A DNA stretch of 11,301 nucleotides from assembly GCA_902472555.1 (NCBI GenBank), contig CABROF010000085.1, positions 1 to 11,301 of the forward strand, in the 5' to 3' direction. The notes under the pieces are model-generated. The model was not told the origin of the DNA and ran no database searches. It worked only from the letters and a program-made list of their open reading frames with translations. Of the stretch, positions 1 to 6,997 are shown in pieces. Source of the DNA: UMGS1851 sp900555605 (GTDB lineage: Bacteria > Bacillota > Clostridia > UBA1212 > UBA1255). How positions within the stretch are numbered: position 1 is the stretch's first letter; each line of letters opens with the position of its first letter. The translations under genes were made by a program, and so were the position numbers.

Positions 1-1
1 C

Positions 2-925
2 GGCGGTGAGCCGCTGATGAACTGGGATGTAGTAAAGCAGCTGGTAAACTACGGCCGGGAACAGGAGAAGATCCACAATAAAAACTTTCGTTTTACGCTT
101 ACGACAAACGGACTGCTCCTTGACGACGAGGTGATCGCCTTTGCCAATCGTGAGATGCATAATGTTGTGCTGAGCCTGGACGGCCGCAGGGAGACGCATG
201 ATCGACTTCGCAAAACCATCAGCGGCCGCGGCAGCTATGATCTCATTGTGCCGAAATTTCGTGAATTGGTAAAAAAGCGCCAAGGAGAGGGCTATTATGT
301 AAGGGGAACTTTTACGCACAATAATGTAGAATTTACCAAAGACCTGCTGCATATAGCTGATTTAGGCTTTACGGAACTGTCTATGGAGCCGGTGGTCTGT
401 GCGCCGGATGAACCTTACGCGCTGACAGATTCGGACAAGCAGGTGCTGTATAAGCAGTATGAAGAATTGGCAAAAGAAATGATCCGCCGTAAAAAGGAGG
501 GCAGGGGATTTACCTTTTATCACTATATGATAGATTTAAAGGGCGGTCCCTGTGTCTATAAACGTATTTCCGGCTGCGGCAGTGGCACAGAGTATCTGGC
601 TGTGACGCCTTGGGGAGAGCTGTATCCCTGTCATCAATTTGTGGGAGATCCCCAGTACGCGATGGGAGATGTGTGGAAAGGCATCACCAACACCTCACTG
701 AGAGATGCATTCAAACGGTGCAATGTGTATGCCCGGCCGGAGTGCAAAGGCTGTTGGGCGCGCCTGTATTGTTCCGGCGGCTGCGCGGCAAATGCCTATC
801 ATGCTTCCGGCAGTATAGAAGGTGTTTATGAGTACGGGTGCGATCTCTTCCGCAAGCGTATGGAATGTGCTATTATGCTGAAAATTGCCGAAGCGGGATT
901 GGCGCCTGCGCATGATCCGGCATAA
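2..925 (+). CDS. scfB: SCIFF peptide radical SAM maturase, 3' part (5' end outside window)
   Basis: Radical SAM/SPASM enzyme that forms thioether crosslinks in the small six-cysteine SCIFF peptide, a ribosomally made modified peptide nearly universal in Clostridia. The frame is already open at base 2 and begins with the radical SAM motif GGEPL, so the ATG at 17 is internal. Roughly the first third, including the CX3CX2C cluster motif that binds the catalytic 4Fe-4S and SAM, lies upstream of the window. The phrases RGTFTHNNVEFTKDLLHIADLGF, CGSGTEYLAVTPWGELYPCHQFVG and the CKGCWARLYCSGGCAAN cysteine cluster match my memory of SCIFF maturases closely, the last being the SPASM auxiliary-cluster region. 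The short peptide gene scfA is expected just upstream, out of view. The C-terminus is complete and ends in TAA. Family assignment is very secure; the specific reaction is known from the family, not shown here. Confidence 0.93.
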   Translation, partial: GGEPLMNWDVVKQLVNYGREQEKIHNKNFRFTLTTNGLLLDDEVIAFANREMHNVVLSLDGRRETHDRLRKTISGRGSYDLIVPKFRELVKKRQGEGYYVRGTFTHNNVEFTKDLLHIADLGFTELSMEPVVCAPDEPYALTDSDKQVLYKQYEELAKEMIRRKKEGRGFTFYHYMIDLKGGPCVYKRISGCGSGTEYLAVTPWGELYPCHQFVGDPQYAMGDVWKGITNTSLRDAFKRCNVYARPECKGCWARLYCSGGCAANAYHASGSIEGVYEYGCDLFRKRMECAIMLKIAEAGLAPAHDPA

Positions 926-1155
926 ATTGTCTTGGTGCGGAACGGGAGCGGAAGAAGCCGCGGTGACGCTGAATTCATTCGGCGGCAGACATTTACGCCT
1001 CCCACCGCCTCTTTCGCGCAGTATAGGCGGCTGCGGCATAAAAGTTTTGCGCTTGTTTTATTAGGCAGCGCAGCACCGGCCACGATCCCGAAATTTTCAT
1101 TGCTCAGCTTGAATCCCTTTTATATTCAGCATAACGACGACATAAGTCTGCGTGG

Positions 1156-1185
1156 GCGCCTGATCCGACAGGCGCTGGCATTTTA
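1156..1185 (+). terminator. Possible intrinsic terminator hairpin
   Basis: GCGCCTG at 1156-1162 and CAGGCGC at 1169-1175 form a perfect 7-bp GC-rich stem with a 6-base loop, followed by TGGCATTTTAA. The U tract is short and starts 4 bases after the stem. The hairpin lies about 230 bases downstream of the SCIFF maturase stop. It could end that transcript, but the distance and weak tail make this uncertain. Confidence 0.35.
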
Positions 1186-1215
1186 ACTAAAACGCTGTGT
1201 TGTTGATACCTCCGG

Positions 1216-1628
1216 TTAATGGGGCGACAAAAGCAATGCGTTCCAAATTTTTTTATTCCGCTGACGATTAAAAATGTACGGAATACGTAGGAATCGGCTT
1301 CTGCAGGAATCAAGTCCGTAGGCACTTAAAGTAAGCAAAATCCCATCGTTTATGTTAAGGGCTTGATAAGACATCACCAAGTGATGCGCATCAACAGCAG
1401 TGAATTGGAATACGCCGGACTGCTTTTTTATATCCTCCTGCATTTGCAGAATTGCCGCGGCTGCCGGCCAGGATGCCTGCAATTTGCCCGTGCGCATAAA
1501 TCGGCGGCGTTACTGTCGGCAAGATAGGGAACAGAATCCGATATCAGTTTTAAGGAAGACTCTAACGCGTGAAAAAGGAAAGTAATATCATTTGCTAACT
1601 GGAAGGAGACATCGTTTATAATATCCGG
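1216..1628 (-). pseudogene. Decayed PIN-domain (VapC-like) gene, frameshifted
   Basis: Two neighbouring minus-strand frames read like successive parts of one PIN-domain protein. The upstream part, from about 1628 to 1490, reads INDVSFQLANDI ... LKLISDSVPYLADSNAADLCARA. The frame then must shift, and the next part (from 1497 down) reads IKKQSGVFQFTAVDAHH, then SYQALNINDGILLTLSAYGLD. The latter fits the PIN pattern of a strand, a helix, and a conserved (T/N)D followed by hydrophobic residues. Just after it, one frame gives PAEAD and the next gives FLRIPYIF; joined by one missing base they give the PIN C-terminal (D)ADF-RIP pattern. No N-terminal DxN-type motif or start codon was found, and at least two frameshifts are needed, so the gene is dead or truncated. 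PIN domains are ribonucleases, often toxins of VapBC modules; no antitoxin is recognisable beside it. The assignment rests on motif memory only. Confidence 0.45.
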
Positions 1629-1860
1629 CTACAAGACATTTTTGAAACACAAATTGCAGATGCGGAGCGGAAAAATGTAGAATCCTGAGAGGGGCGAAAG
1701 AATAGATGAAAATAAAATATGAATATTCTATTGCGAAAAGAGAACGGACCATGTAAAATATATACAATGAATAAAGCCGTTTACCGTTCTGTGCTTTTGA
1801 AAGGCAGAATTGGCGGCGCATAAATCGTTTTACATATTTTTAGGAAAAGAGGAGCTCCAT

Positions 1861-2475
1861 ATGAAGAAAAAAATTTTTTGTTTTACTGCTATGATTCTGA
1901 CCGCGATTCTTTTGTGCTGTGCCTGCAGCAGTTCGTCCGCGAAGATTCGTCTCGGTACCTGGTCGGGGAAGTCATTTGAGAACACCTGGTCGGGCATCCG
2001 GTTTACGCTGCAAGACGGATACGAGCCTTTGAGCAGCGACAAATTAAAAGAGGTTCTGGCACAAGGCCAGGACATGGTGGTAAATGAAGGCCTGGCAAGC
2101 AAATCGGAGATTGAGGCTTCCAAATTTAAAACCGCGTATGAATTTATGATTATATTTCCTGACGAAACCACAAATGTATCGCTGGCCTATGAAAGTATTA
2201 CGGGACTGTCTAACCGGAATCTGACGGAAAAAGAATATCTTGAGGTGCTTCGGGAGCAGTTTGAACAGCTGGAGGCTTATACTTATGTAAAGGACGGAAC
2301 AGCCACGATTGCAGGTGAAAAATATTACACGGCAGCGTATTCGGTAAGCGGAATGCTGCATCAAAAGCTGTATGTACGAAAGATTGACAGCGTCATGATG
2401 CTTTTTACCGCTACCTATACGAGCGCCTCTGAAAATGCGATTTATCACTTTTTTCAGGATATTGAGGCGGCCTGA
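1861..2475 (+). CDS. Small secreted lipoprotein, unknown function (GTWSG type)
   Basis: The predicted 204-residue protein starts at the ATG at 1861, because AGAGGAG at 1848-1854 sits 6 bases before it. A longer frame opening at 1810 would place 17 charged residues before the signal peptide. The N-terminus has a lysine-rich n-region, a hydrophobic core (residues 5-18) and cysteines 19, 20 and 22. Cys22, after Ala21, is the likely lipidated residue, although CCA-C is not a classical lipobox. Residues 26-40 contain GTWSG and NTWSGIRFTL, and the later part has an AxIAGEKYY motif followed by a YVRKID strand near the C-terminus. I recall similar uncharacterised lipoproteins in Lachnospiraceae with a GTW-G start and an alpha/beta fold somewhat like PsbP. 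It probably sits on the outer face of the membrane. No enzymatic motif is visible. Isolated, with decayed DNA upstream and an acyltransferase 88 bases downstream. Confidence 0.8.
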   Translation: MKKKIFCFTAMILTAILLCCACSSSSAKIRLGTWSGKSFENTWSGIRFTLQDGYEPLSSDKLKEVLAQGQDMVVNEGLASKSEIEASKFKTAYEFMIIFPDETTNVSLAYESITGLSNRNLTEKEYLEVLREQFEQLEAYTYVKDGTATIAGEKYYTAAYSVSGMLHQKLYVRKIDSVMMLFTATYTSASENAIYHFFQDIEAA

Positions 2476-2563
2476 CTTGAATATTTTTGTTTTTCCGTGT
2501 ACGATACAAAGCCGGCACTCATAAGCCGGACCAAGAAATCAAACAGCATAAGTGATATGGAAT

Positions 2564-3637
2564 ATGGAACAGAGGGCGGCAGTAAAAAACAGAATTATTT
2601 GGGCAGATATTGCAAAAGCGCTGTCAATCGTTGCAATTGTGTTCGGGCATACGGTGAAGGGCGGCGCTTTTAAGATCTTTTTGTATACCTTTCATGTACC
2701 CTGCTTTTTCTTTATCAGCGGCTTTGTCTTTAAAACCTGCCATCAGGGCTTTTCCTCATTTCTGCGGAAAAAGGTAAAAAACATTCTGATTCCGTATTAT
2801 ATATTTTCCGTGATCAGCATCCTGCTCTATCAGCTGATCGGAGATACGGCCGCAGAAATTCTGCAGGCGGCGCCGGGGCACTCCGGCATTTTACCCAACC
2901 TCCTCGGTATGCTTTACGGAAACAGCAAAAAAGGCTATATGCGCTGGAATCTGCCGCTTTGGTTTCTGCCCTGCTTGTTTGCCGTATATATTCTTTTTTA
3001 TGGAGTAGCGAGGCTGCTGGAAAAAAACAGCGGCAGGCCGTGGCTTTTACTTGTGCCCCCTCTTTTTTTTGCGGCAGCGGGCGCGCTGAATACAAAATAT
3101 TTGCATATTTATAATATGCCCTTTGCCGTTGAAACCGCTGTAAATATGCTGGTCTTTTTTTCTGCCGGATATGCGTGCAGGCAGCTTGCACAAACCGGAC
3201 GTGCCTGTGCATTGCTGTGCGTGCTGCAAAAGAAGCGTGTGCTGCTGTATGTGCCGGCCGCTGTTTTTGCAGCACTTTGCGTGGCAGTTTCCGAACAAAA
3301 CGGCCTGGTTGATTACGGCATGGATTCCTACCATCATCTCGGCTTGTTTTACGTTGGCGCGGCAGCCGGTATTTTATTTATCATTTCTTTATCTGCAGCA
3401 ATCGGATCCTGCCTGAAGTTTCTGACGTACATGGGACAGCGTACGCTGCCCATTTTGTTAATGCATAAATTCCCGATTCTATTTTTCCAGATGGTGGTGC
3501 CCTTTACCAGAGTCATGCTGGCAGAGGATCGCTTTTCCGCTGCCCTGCTTGTGACTGCAGCAACTATTATGCTGTGCCTGATTGCGGATCGCGTTCTCCG
3601 GAAAATTGCTCCGTTTGCGGTTGGCGCTTCCGGCTAA
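2564..3637 (+). CDS. Acyltransferase-3 family membrane protein (sugar O-acetyltransferase-like)
   Basis: Integral membrane acyltransferase predicted to move an acyl group, commonly acetyl, onto a sugar or other envelope molecule on the outer face of the membrane. Family marks: R-x-x-WADIAKALSIVAIVFGHT with His29, then FHVPCFFFISGFVFK with His44, followed by a basic stretch and about nine further hydrophobic helices to the C-terminus. Length (357 residues) is normal for the family. I chose the ATG at 2564. A GTG at 2552 in the same frame would add MIWN; neither has a clear Shine-Dalgarno sequence, so the start is uncertain by four codons. The acceptor cannot be told: the fucose 4-O-acetylase-like, polysaccharide and peptidoglycan subtypes share these motifs. 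No polysaccharide operon surrounds it. It is followed 93 bases later by the small IPGTG protein, which has its own promoter. Confidence 0.88.
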   Translation: MEQRAAVKNRIIWADIAKALSIVAIVFGHTVKGGAFKIFLYTFHVPCFFFISGFVFKTCHQGFSSFLRKKVKNILIPYYIFSVISILLYQLIGDTAAEILQAAPGHSGILPNLLGMLYGNSKKGYMRWNLPLWFLPCLFAVYILFYGVARLLEKNSGRPWLLLVPPLFFAAAGALNTKYLHIYNMPFAVETAVNMLVFFSAGYACRQLAQTGRACALLCVLQKKRVLLYVPAAVFAALCVAVSEQNGLVDYGMDSYHHLGLFYVGAAAGILFIISLSAAIGSCLKFLTYMGQRTLPILLMHKFPILFFQMVVPFTRVMLAEDRFSAALLVTAATIMLCLIADRVLRKIAPFAVGASG

Positions 3638-3644
3638 TTGACGG

Positions 3645-3673
3645 TTGAAATCTTTGACAGGATCGGATATAAT
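3645..3673 (+). promoter_or_regulatory. Sigma-A-type promoter for the 98-residue secreted protein
   Basis: TTGAAA at 3645-3650 and a perfect TATAAT at 3668-3673 are separated by the optimal 17 bases. The expected start of transcription is near 3680, about 50 bases before the ATG at 3731. It starts 8 bases after the acyltransferase stop, which argues that the following gene is transcribed independently. Confidence 0.7.
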
Positions 3674-3680
3674 AAACGGC

Positions 3681-3689
3681 AAGGAGGTG
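3681..3689 (+). promoter_or_regulatory. Strong Shine-Dalgarno sequence without a standard start codon
   Basis: AAGGAGGTG is a near-perfect anti-16S match but lies 41 bases before the annotated start at 3731, too far to serve it directly. The only start-like codon at good distance is ATT at 3695, which opens an 11-codon frame (IIKSEKLKEGI) that stops at the TGA at 3728-3730, directly abutting the ATG at 3731. It may mark a leader peptide with a rare start, a lost small ORF, or ribosome standby. The 98-residue gene has its own weaker site, AGAAGGG at 3718-3724. Confidence 0.35.
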
Positions 3690-3730
3690 TTGACATTATA
3701 AAAAGTGAAAAGCTGAAAGAAGGGATTTGA

Positions 3731-4027
3731 ATGAAAGCAAGATGGTTGTTCGTATGTGCGGTTTGCTTGGTTTGCCTGATTCTTTCCGTGGGCTTGACCT
3801 CGTTTGCTTCTGAAAACGGATCTGTCTGCAGCAGTTCGGCGGCGGAGCAGGGAGCCGGCAGAGACCCGCAGAACGGTGCCGCGGCGGCAGACAGCCAGGC
3901 AACCCCTGAGGCGACGGAAATTCCGGGGACCGGAGATATCTATGAGATTATGTTCTTTTTGCTGCTTGTTTTATGCGGCGGTACATTATGTATGATTTTG
4001 ATACCGAGACTTAAAATGAAATCCTGA
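3731..4027 (+). CDS. Tiny secreted protein with C-terminal IPGTG sortase-like signal
   Basis: A 98-residue protein. Residues 1-26 form a signal peptide (MKAR, long hydrophobic core, SFAS-E cleavage region). Residues 27-63 are a low-complexity Ala/Gln/Ser/Pro/Thr linker with one cysteine (Cys33) and no fold. Residues 64-68 are IPGTG, followed by D, a hydrophobic helix (about 72-91) and a basic tail RLKMKS. This order of [L/I]PxTG, helix and positive tail is that of a sortase sorting signal. The exported part would therefore be only about 40 residues, and no binding domain is visible. It could equally be a two-helix membrane protein with a short outside loop. Its promoter is at 3645-3673 and a likely Shine-Dalgarno sequence AGAAGGG is at 3718-3724. 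It precedes the two-component genes but a hairpin and a separate promoter lie between. No sortase gene is in view. Confidence 0.75.
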   Translation: MKARWLFVCAVCLVCLILSVGLTSFASENGSVCSSSAAEQGAGRDPQNGAAAADSQATPEATEIPGTGDIYEIMFFLLLVLCGGTLCMILIPRLKMKS

Positions 4028-4077
4028 TACGATCATGGTAAAATATACGATACGAAAATGAATGCCTGTATATGCGG

Positions 4078-4109
4078 ACGCGGCCCGGAGAGGACCGCGT
4101 TCTGCTTTT
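4078..4109 (+). terminator. Possible intrinsic terminator after the IPGTG gene
   Basis: ACGCGG at 4078-4083 pairs with CCGCGT at 4095-4100, with further CC/GG pairing inside, and is followed by TCTGCTTTTC. It starts about 50 bases after the stop of the 98-residue gene and before the response-regulator promoter. The U tract is imperfect, so termination may be partial. Confidence 0.4.
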
Positions 4110-4123
4110 CAGATTGGTTTTGC

Positions 4124-4163
4124 CTTAAGAGAATCTTAATAGGTTTTCTTGTTTGTTCTTAAT
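4124..4163 (+). promoter_or_regulatory. Candidate OmpR-family operator: repeated CTTAA half-sites
   Basis: CTTAA occurs at 4124, 4135 and 4158 on the same strand, that is with steps of 11 and 23 bases, close to one and two helical turns. The last two copies are both TCTTAAT. OmpR/PhoB-type regulators bind tandem half-sites about 11 bp apart, so this is a reasonable site for the regulator encoded just downstream (autoregulation). The repeats run up to and overlap the weak -35 region, as expected for an activated promoter. The link to this regulator is inferred. Confidence 0.45.
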
Positions 4164-4180
4164 GAATTATTCGGTATACT
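4152..4180 (+). promoter_or_regulatory. Likely promoter of the two-component operon
   Basis: TATACT at 4175-4180 is a good -10 box. The sequence 17 bases upstream (TTTGTT at 4152-4157) is a poor -35 box, which fits a promoter needing an activator bound at the CTTAA repeats. The leader of about 75 bases contains a perfect short hairpin, GCCGC-AGGA-GCGGC, at 4206-4219. Confidence 0.5.
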
Positions 4181-4262
4181 ATCTGTACGGCCATGTGCAG
4201 GGACGGCCGCAGGAGCGGCGTGTCGTGCGCAAGGCTGCCTGCCTATGGGGAAAGGAAAGATC

Positions 4263-4961
4263 ATGTACAATATATTGATTTGCGACGATGAAAAAGATAT
4301 TGTGTCTGCCCTCAGAATTTATCTGATGGCAGAAGGCTACCGGATATATGAGGCCTACAGCGGAAAAGAAGCGCTGAAACTGATCCGAGAAAATGAGATT
4401 CACCTGATTCTGATGGACATCATGATGCCGGAGCTGGACGGTATTCAGGCAACGGCGGAACTGCGTGCGTACAGCAATATTCCGGTTATTTTACTGACTG
4501 CGAAAAGCGAGGATACGGATAAAATACTGGGATTGAACATCGGTGCTGACGATTATATTACAAAGCCCTTCAACCCGGTGGAGGTATTGGCCCGTGTCAA
4601 GGCACAGCTCCGGCGCTATACGAACTTAGGCGGTATGGTCCGAAAAGAAACTGTATTCCGAATCGGCGGCATAGAGATGGACAACAATGCCAAGGCAGTC
4701 AGTGTGGATGGGGAAGCAGTCAGCCTTACGCCTACTGAGTACGAGATTTTGAAGCTGCTGATGGAAAAACCAAATAAAGTTTTTTCAATTGCTGAAATTT
4801 ACAGCCGTGTTTGGGGAGATGCCGCCATCGGCGCGGAGGGAACCGTAGCAGTGCATATTCGGCATCTCAGGGAAAAAATCGAAATCAATCCTGCGGAACC
4901 GCGATACCTGAAGGTGGTATGGGGGCAGGGGTATAAAATAGAAAGAGGCGAGGAATCTTGA
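4263..4961 (+). CDS. OmpR/PhoB-family (VanR-like) response regulator
   Basis: Cytoplasmic DNA-binding response regulator of 232 residues, the normal size for the family. Receiver domain, residues 2-118: acidic pair D8-D9, phosphoacceptor D52 in LMDIMMPELDG, T79 in LLTAK, and K101 in the YITKPFNP motif. A winged-helix DNA-binding domain covers about 130-230, with LTPTEYEILKLLMEKPNKVFSIAEIYSRVWG and the VAVHIRHLREKIE recognition helix region. I chose the ATG at 4263, which begins right at the MYNILICDDE strand; GGAAAGGA just upstream can serve as binding site. An in-frame ATG at 4245 would add MGKGKI, and longer versions start before the promoter. The stop overlaps the start of the sensor kinase by 4 bases (TTGA), so the pair is translationally coupled. 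Likely target: its own promoter and perhaps envelope genes; the signal is unknown. Confidence 0.95.
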   Translation: MYNILICDDEKDIVSALRIYLMAEGYRIYEAYSGKEALKLIRENEIHLILMDIMMPELDGIQATAELRAYSNIPVILLTAKSEDTDKILGLNIGADDYITKPFNPVEVLARVKAQLRRYTNLGGMVRKETVFRIGGIEMDNNAKAVSVDGEAVSLTPTEYEILKLLMEKPNKVFSIAEIYSRVWGDAAIGAEGTVAVHIRHLREKIEINPAEPRYLKVVWGQGYKIERGEES

Positions 4962-6877
4962 AACGGCTGATCCGTAGCTTGCCTGTAAAAATCACTGCTG
5001 TATTTTTGTTTGTCTTATTTGGCCTCAGTACGCTGTCGTGTTTATCCGGAATCGTTTATGCAGACGGAAAGGGCTATTATGAAAGCAATACGCATTCTTA
5101 TTACGATACGGAAAGCTGCAGCAGTATTACTTATGCGTATGCGCAGGTCGTATCCCGTGAATATTTTCCTCTTGTTCAGGCGATGCAGGACGGAAGGCAG
5201 GATCCTGCCTCCGCGGTTATGATTTCAGAATATGAACGGATTTTTTCTGCCGAAAATACAAATTTCTTTTTTCAGCTGACGGATTCCGGCGGCCGGGAGC
5301 TGCTTTCGAATTGCCCGGCAGAGCTGTCTTATCAGTATCGGAACGTCTACCGGGAAAGCACTGCCGAGAACGGCGCGATCCGGGAATATACACTCACCTG
5401 TTATGTAAAGGCACCGATTGAAGCAAAGGACGATTATTACAACAGTTATCTATTGTTTCAGCTGCGCCATGCGATCATAGGCGTGTTTGCCGCTACCGCG
5501 GTTCTCCTGCTGCTTGTGTTCCTTTTTTTGATGTGTGCGGCAGGCCATAGAGCGGGAAACGACGGCATCGTACTCAATGGGTTTGACCGCATCCCGCTGG
5601 ACCTTTTGCTCTGCGGGATTGCGGGGTTGATTTTCTGCATATTTGCCGGAGGATTCCATTTCCTGCGGGGCAGCGTTACCATGGCGATCATGCTGGTTCT
5701 TTTTACGTCCGCTGTTTTGCTGCTGTGCCTGGCGGCCTGCATGACGCTGTCTGCCCGGCTGAAAGCGGGAAAATGGTGGCGGAATACGATTTGCTGGAGA
5801 ATTTTAAACTTTTTAAAAGGGCTTTTGCGCAGTGTCTATGTATGGGTGCGGGACCTTGTCCGCGGTTTTATGGTCATGTGGAAGGCGGTGCTGTTGTTCT
5901 CCGCCGCGGCACTGGCGGATCTGATTTTTATTTTTTTCGGACTTTCTTCGGGCAGCGTGGCCGCATTCTTTTTACACGGTATTTTGCTGTTTGTGGCACT
6001 GGCGGTATTGCTGCGCTGCGCTGCACAGCTGCAGGATCTGACGAAAGGCGGCAGTATGATTGAGGCCGGTAATATGGAGTATCAAATTGATACATCCGGT
6101 ATGTTCTGGGATTTTCGCCGTCACGGAGAGACTTTGAATCATATCAGCAGCGGACTTTCAAAGGCAGTGGAGGCACAGCTGAAAAGCGAACGCTTTAAAG
6201 CGGAGCTGATTACCAATGTGTCTCATGATATCAAAACGCCGCTGACTTCCATTATCAACTATATTGATCTCCTGAAAAAGGAGGAGCTTCCGAATGAGAC
6301 GGCGCAGGAATACCTTCGCATTCTGGAACGGCAGTCCGCCCGGCTGAAAAAACTGACAGAGGATCTTGTGGAGGCTTCCAAAGCTTCAACAGGAAATATT
6401 CCGGTACGCCTTGCCTATATTCATGTGACGGAGCTGCTGAATCAGTGTATGGGTGAATATGAAGATCGCTTCCGAGCCTGCGGCCTGCAGCCGGTAGTCA
6501 CGATCCCTAAGACGCCGGTAGGAATTTATGCTGACGGCAGACTGCTGTGGCGTGTATTTGATAATCTGCTGAATAATATCTGCAAATACGCACAGCCCCA
6601 GACACGCGTATTTTTCTCGGTAGCCGCCGCTTCCGGCCGGGTGCGGATCACGCTGAAAAATATCTCCCGTGACGTGCTGAATATCACGCCTGAGGAGCTG
6701 ATGGAACGATTTGTCCGGGGGGATTCCGCACGGACCTCCGAGGGCAGCGGATTGGGCCTGTCCATTGCGCGCAGCCTTACGGAACTGCAGCACGGAACGT
6801 TTGCGCTTTCTATAGACGGGGATCTGTTCAAAGCGGAGATCACCTTTGCAGAATATCCGCAGGCTGCGGAGGTTTGA
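4958..6877 (+). CDS. Polytopic membrane sensor histidine kinase (VanS-like partner)
   Basis: A 639-residue kinase starting at TTG 4958, which overlaps the regulator stop and has GAGGCGAGG at 4945-4953. An N-terminal helix (about 10-34) is followed by an outside domain (about 36-167), a second helix (about 170-195), then more helices at about 213-235, 240-262, 308-329 and 334-353. Residues 354-410 are a HAMP-like linker. The HisKA domain has the phosphoacceptor His423 in NVSHDIKTPLTSIINYIDLL. The ATPase domain shows an N-box DNLLNNICKYA (535-545), an F-box ERFVRGDSAR (583-592) and a G2 box GSGLGLSIA (597-605). Where most kinases have the G1 box DxGxG, this one has TLKNIS (565-570). I recall the same replacement in many related Firmicutes kinases, so it is probably a family trait rather than loss of function. 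It phosphorylates the regulator encoded just upstream. The sensed signal is unknown. Confidence 0.93.
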   Translation: MKRLIRSLPVKITAVFLFVLFGLSTLSCLSGIVYADGKGYYESNTHSYYDTESCSSITYAYAQVVSREYFPLVQAMQDGRQDPASAVMISEYERIFSAENTNFFFQLTDSGGRELLSNCPAELSYQYRNVYRESTAENGAIREYTLTCYVKAPIEAKDDYYNSYLLFQLRHAIIGVFAATAVLLLLVFLFLMCAAGHRAGNDGIVLNGFDRIPLDLLLCGIAGLIFCIFAGGFHFLRGSVTMAIMLVLFTSAVLLLCLAACMTLSARLKAGKWWRNTICWRILNFLKGLLRSVYVWVRDLVRGFMVMWKAVLLFSAAALADLIFIFFGLSSGSVAAFFLHGILLFVALAVLLRCAAQLQDLTKGGSMIEAGNMEYQIDTSGMFWDFRRHGETLNHISSGLSKAVEAQLKSERFKAELITNVSHDIKTPLTSIINYIDLLKKEELPNETAQEYLRILERQSARLKKLTEDLVEASKASTGNIPVRLAYIHVTELLNQCMGEYEDRFRACGLQPVVTIPKTPVGIYADGRLLWRVFDNLLNNICKYAQPQTRVFFSVAAASGRVRITLKNISRDVLNITPEELMERFVRGDSARTSEGSGLGLSIARSLTELQHGTFALSIDGDLFKAEITFAEYPQAAEV

Positions 6878-6905
6878 TTCAGCGGCGGGCCAGGAAACTT
6901 AAAAA

Positions 6906-6934
6906 TTCGACTTTTCTCCGATCTGTGCTATACT
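6906..6934 (+). promoter_or_regulatory. Likely promoter of the MutS-like/membrane protein operon
   Basis: TATACT at 6929-6934 with TTCGAC at 6906-6911, 17 bases apart. The -10 is good and the -35 imperfect. It lies 29 bases after the sensor kinase stop and 64 bases before the next start, suggesting that the MutS-like gene is a separate transcription unit. No terminator hairpin is seen between the kinase and this promoter, so readthrough is possible. Confidence 0.5.
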
Positions 6935-6997
6935 ATACGAATCAGCTGCGTGATATCGCAGCAATTCGGATATGCAAGATCGCAGGAGGCATACGGC

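Larger units (their letters stand above)
926..1860. other. Gene-poor stretch with decayed sequence
   Basis: No intact gene with a ribosome binding site and family resemblance was found in these 935 bases on either strand. Short open frames exist on both strands, but none has a plausible start region. Two structures are listed separately: a hairpin at 1156-1175 and a frameshifted minus-strand PIN-domain remnant at about 1216-1628. The bases from 926 to 1150 hold scattered short inverted repeats but nothing I can name. The AT-rich part around 1690-1800 may contain the promoter of the lipoprotein gene (TATACA at 1761-1766), but no -35 box lies at the right distance. The stretch looks like a decayed accessory insertion between two functional genes. 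Confidence 0.6.

Noticed and set aside
932..1186. Short plus-strand open frame after the SCIFF maturase
   Set aside because: No ribosome binding site, composition and sequence unlike a protein family; overlapping minus-strand frames are equally open.
1372..1386. Perfect short hairpin CATCAC-CAA-GTGATG
   Set aside because: It falls within the decayed PIN coding remnant (Asp-Ala-His-His codons), has only a 3-base loop and no U tract; probably chance.
2044..2448. Minus-strand open frame of 134 codons opposite the lipoprotein
   Set aside because: Antisense to a gene with a good signal peptide and ribosome binding site; no binding site or homology of its own.
2512..2529. CCGGC/GCCGG hairpin between the lipoprotein and acyltransferase genes
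   Set aside because: Only 5 bp with an 8-base loop and no U tract; too weak to call a terminator.
4149..4262. Upstream extension of the response regulator start
   Set aside because: It would begin upstream of the -10 box and add a non-conserved Ala/Cys-rich segment; the receiver domain begins at the ATG at 4263.
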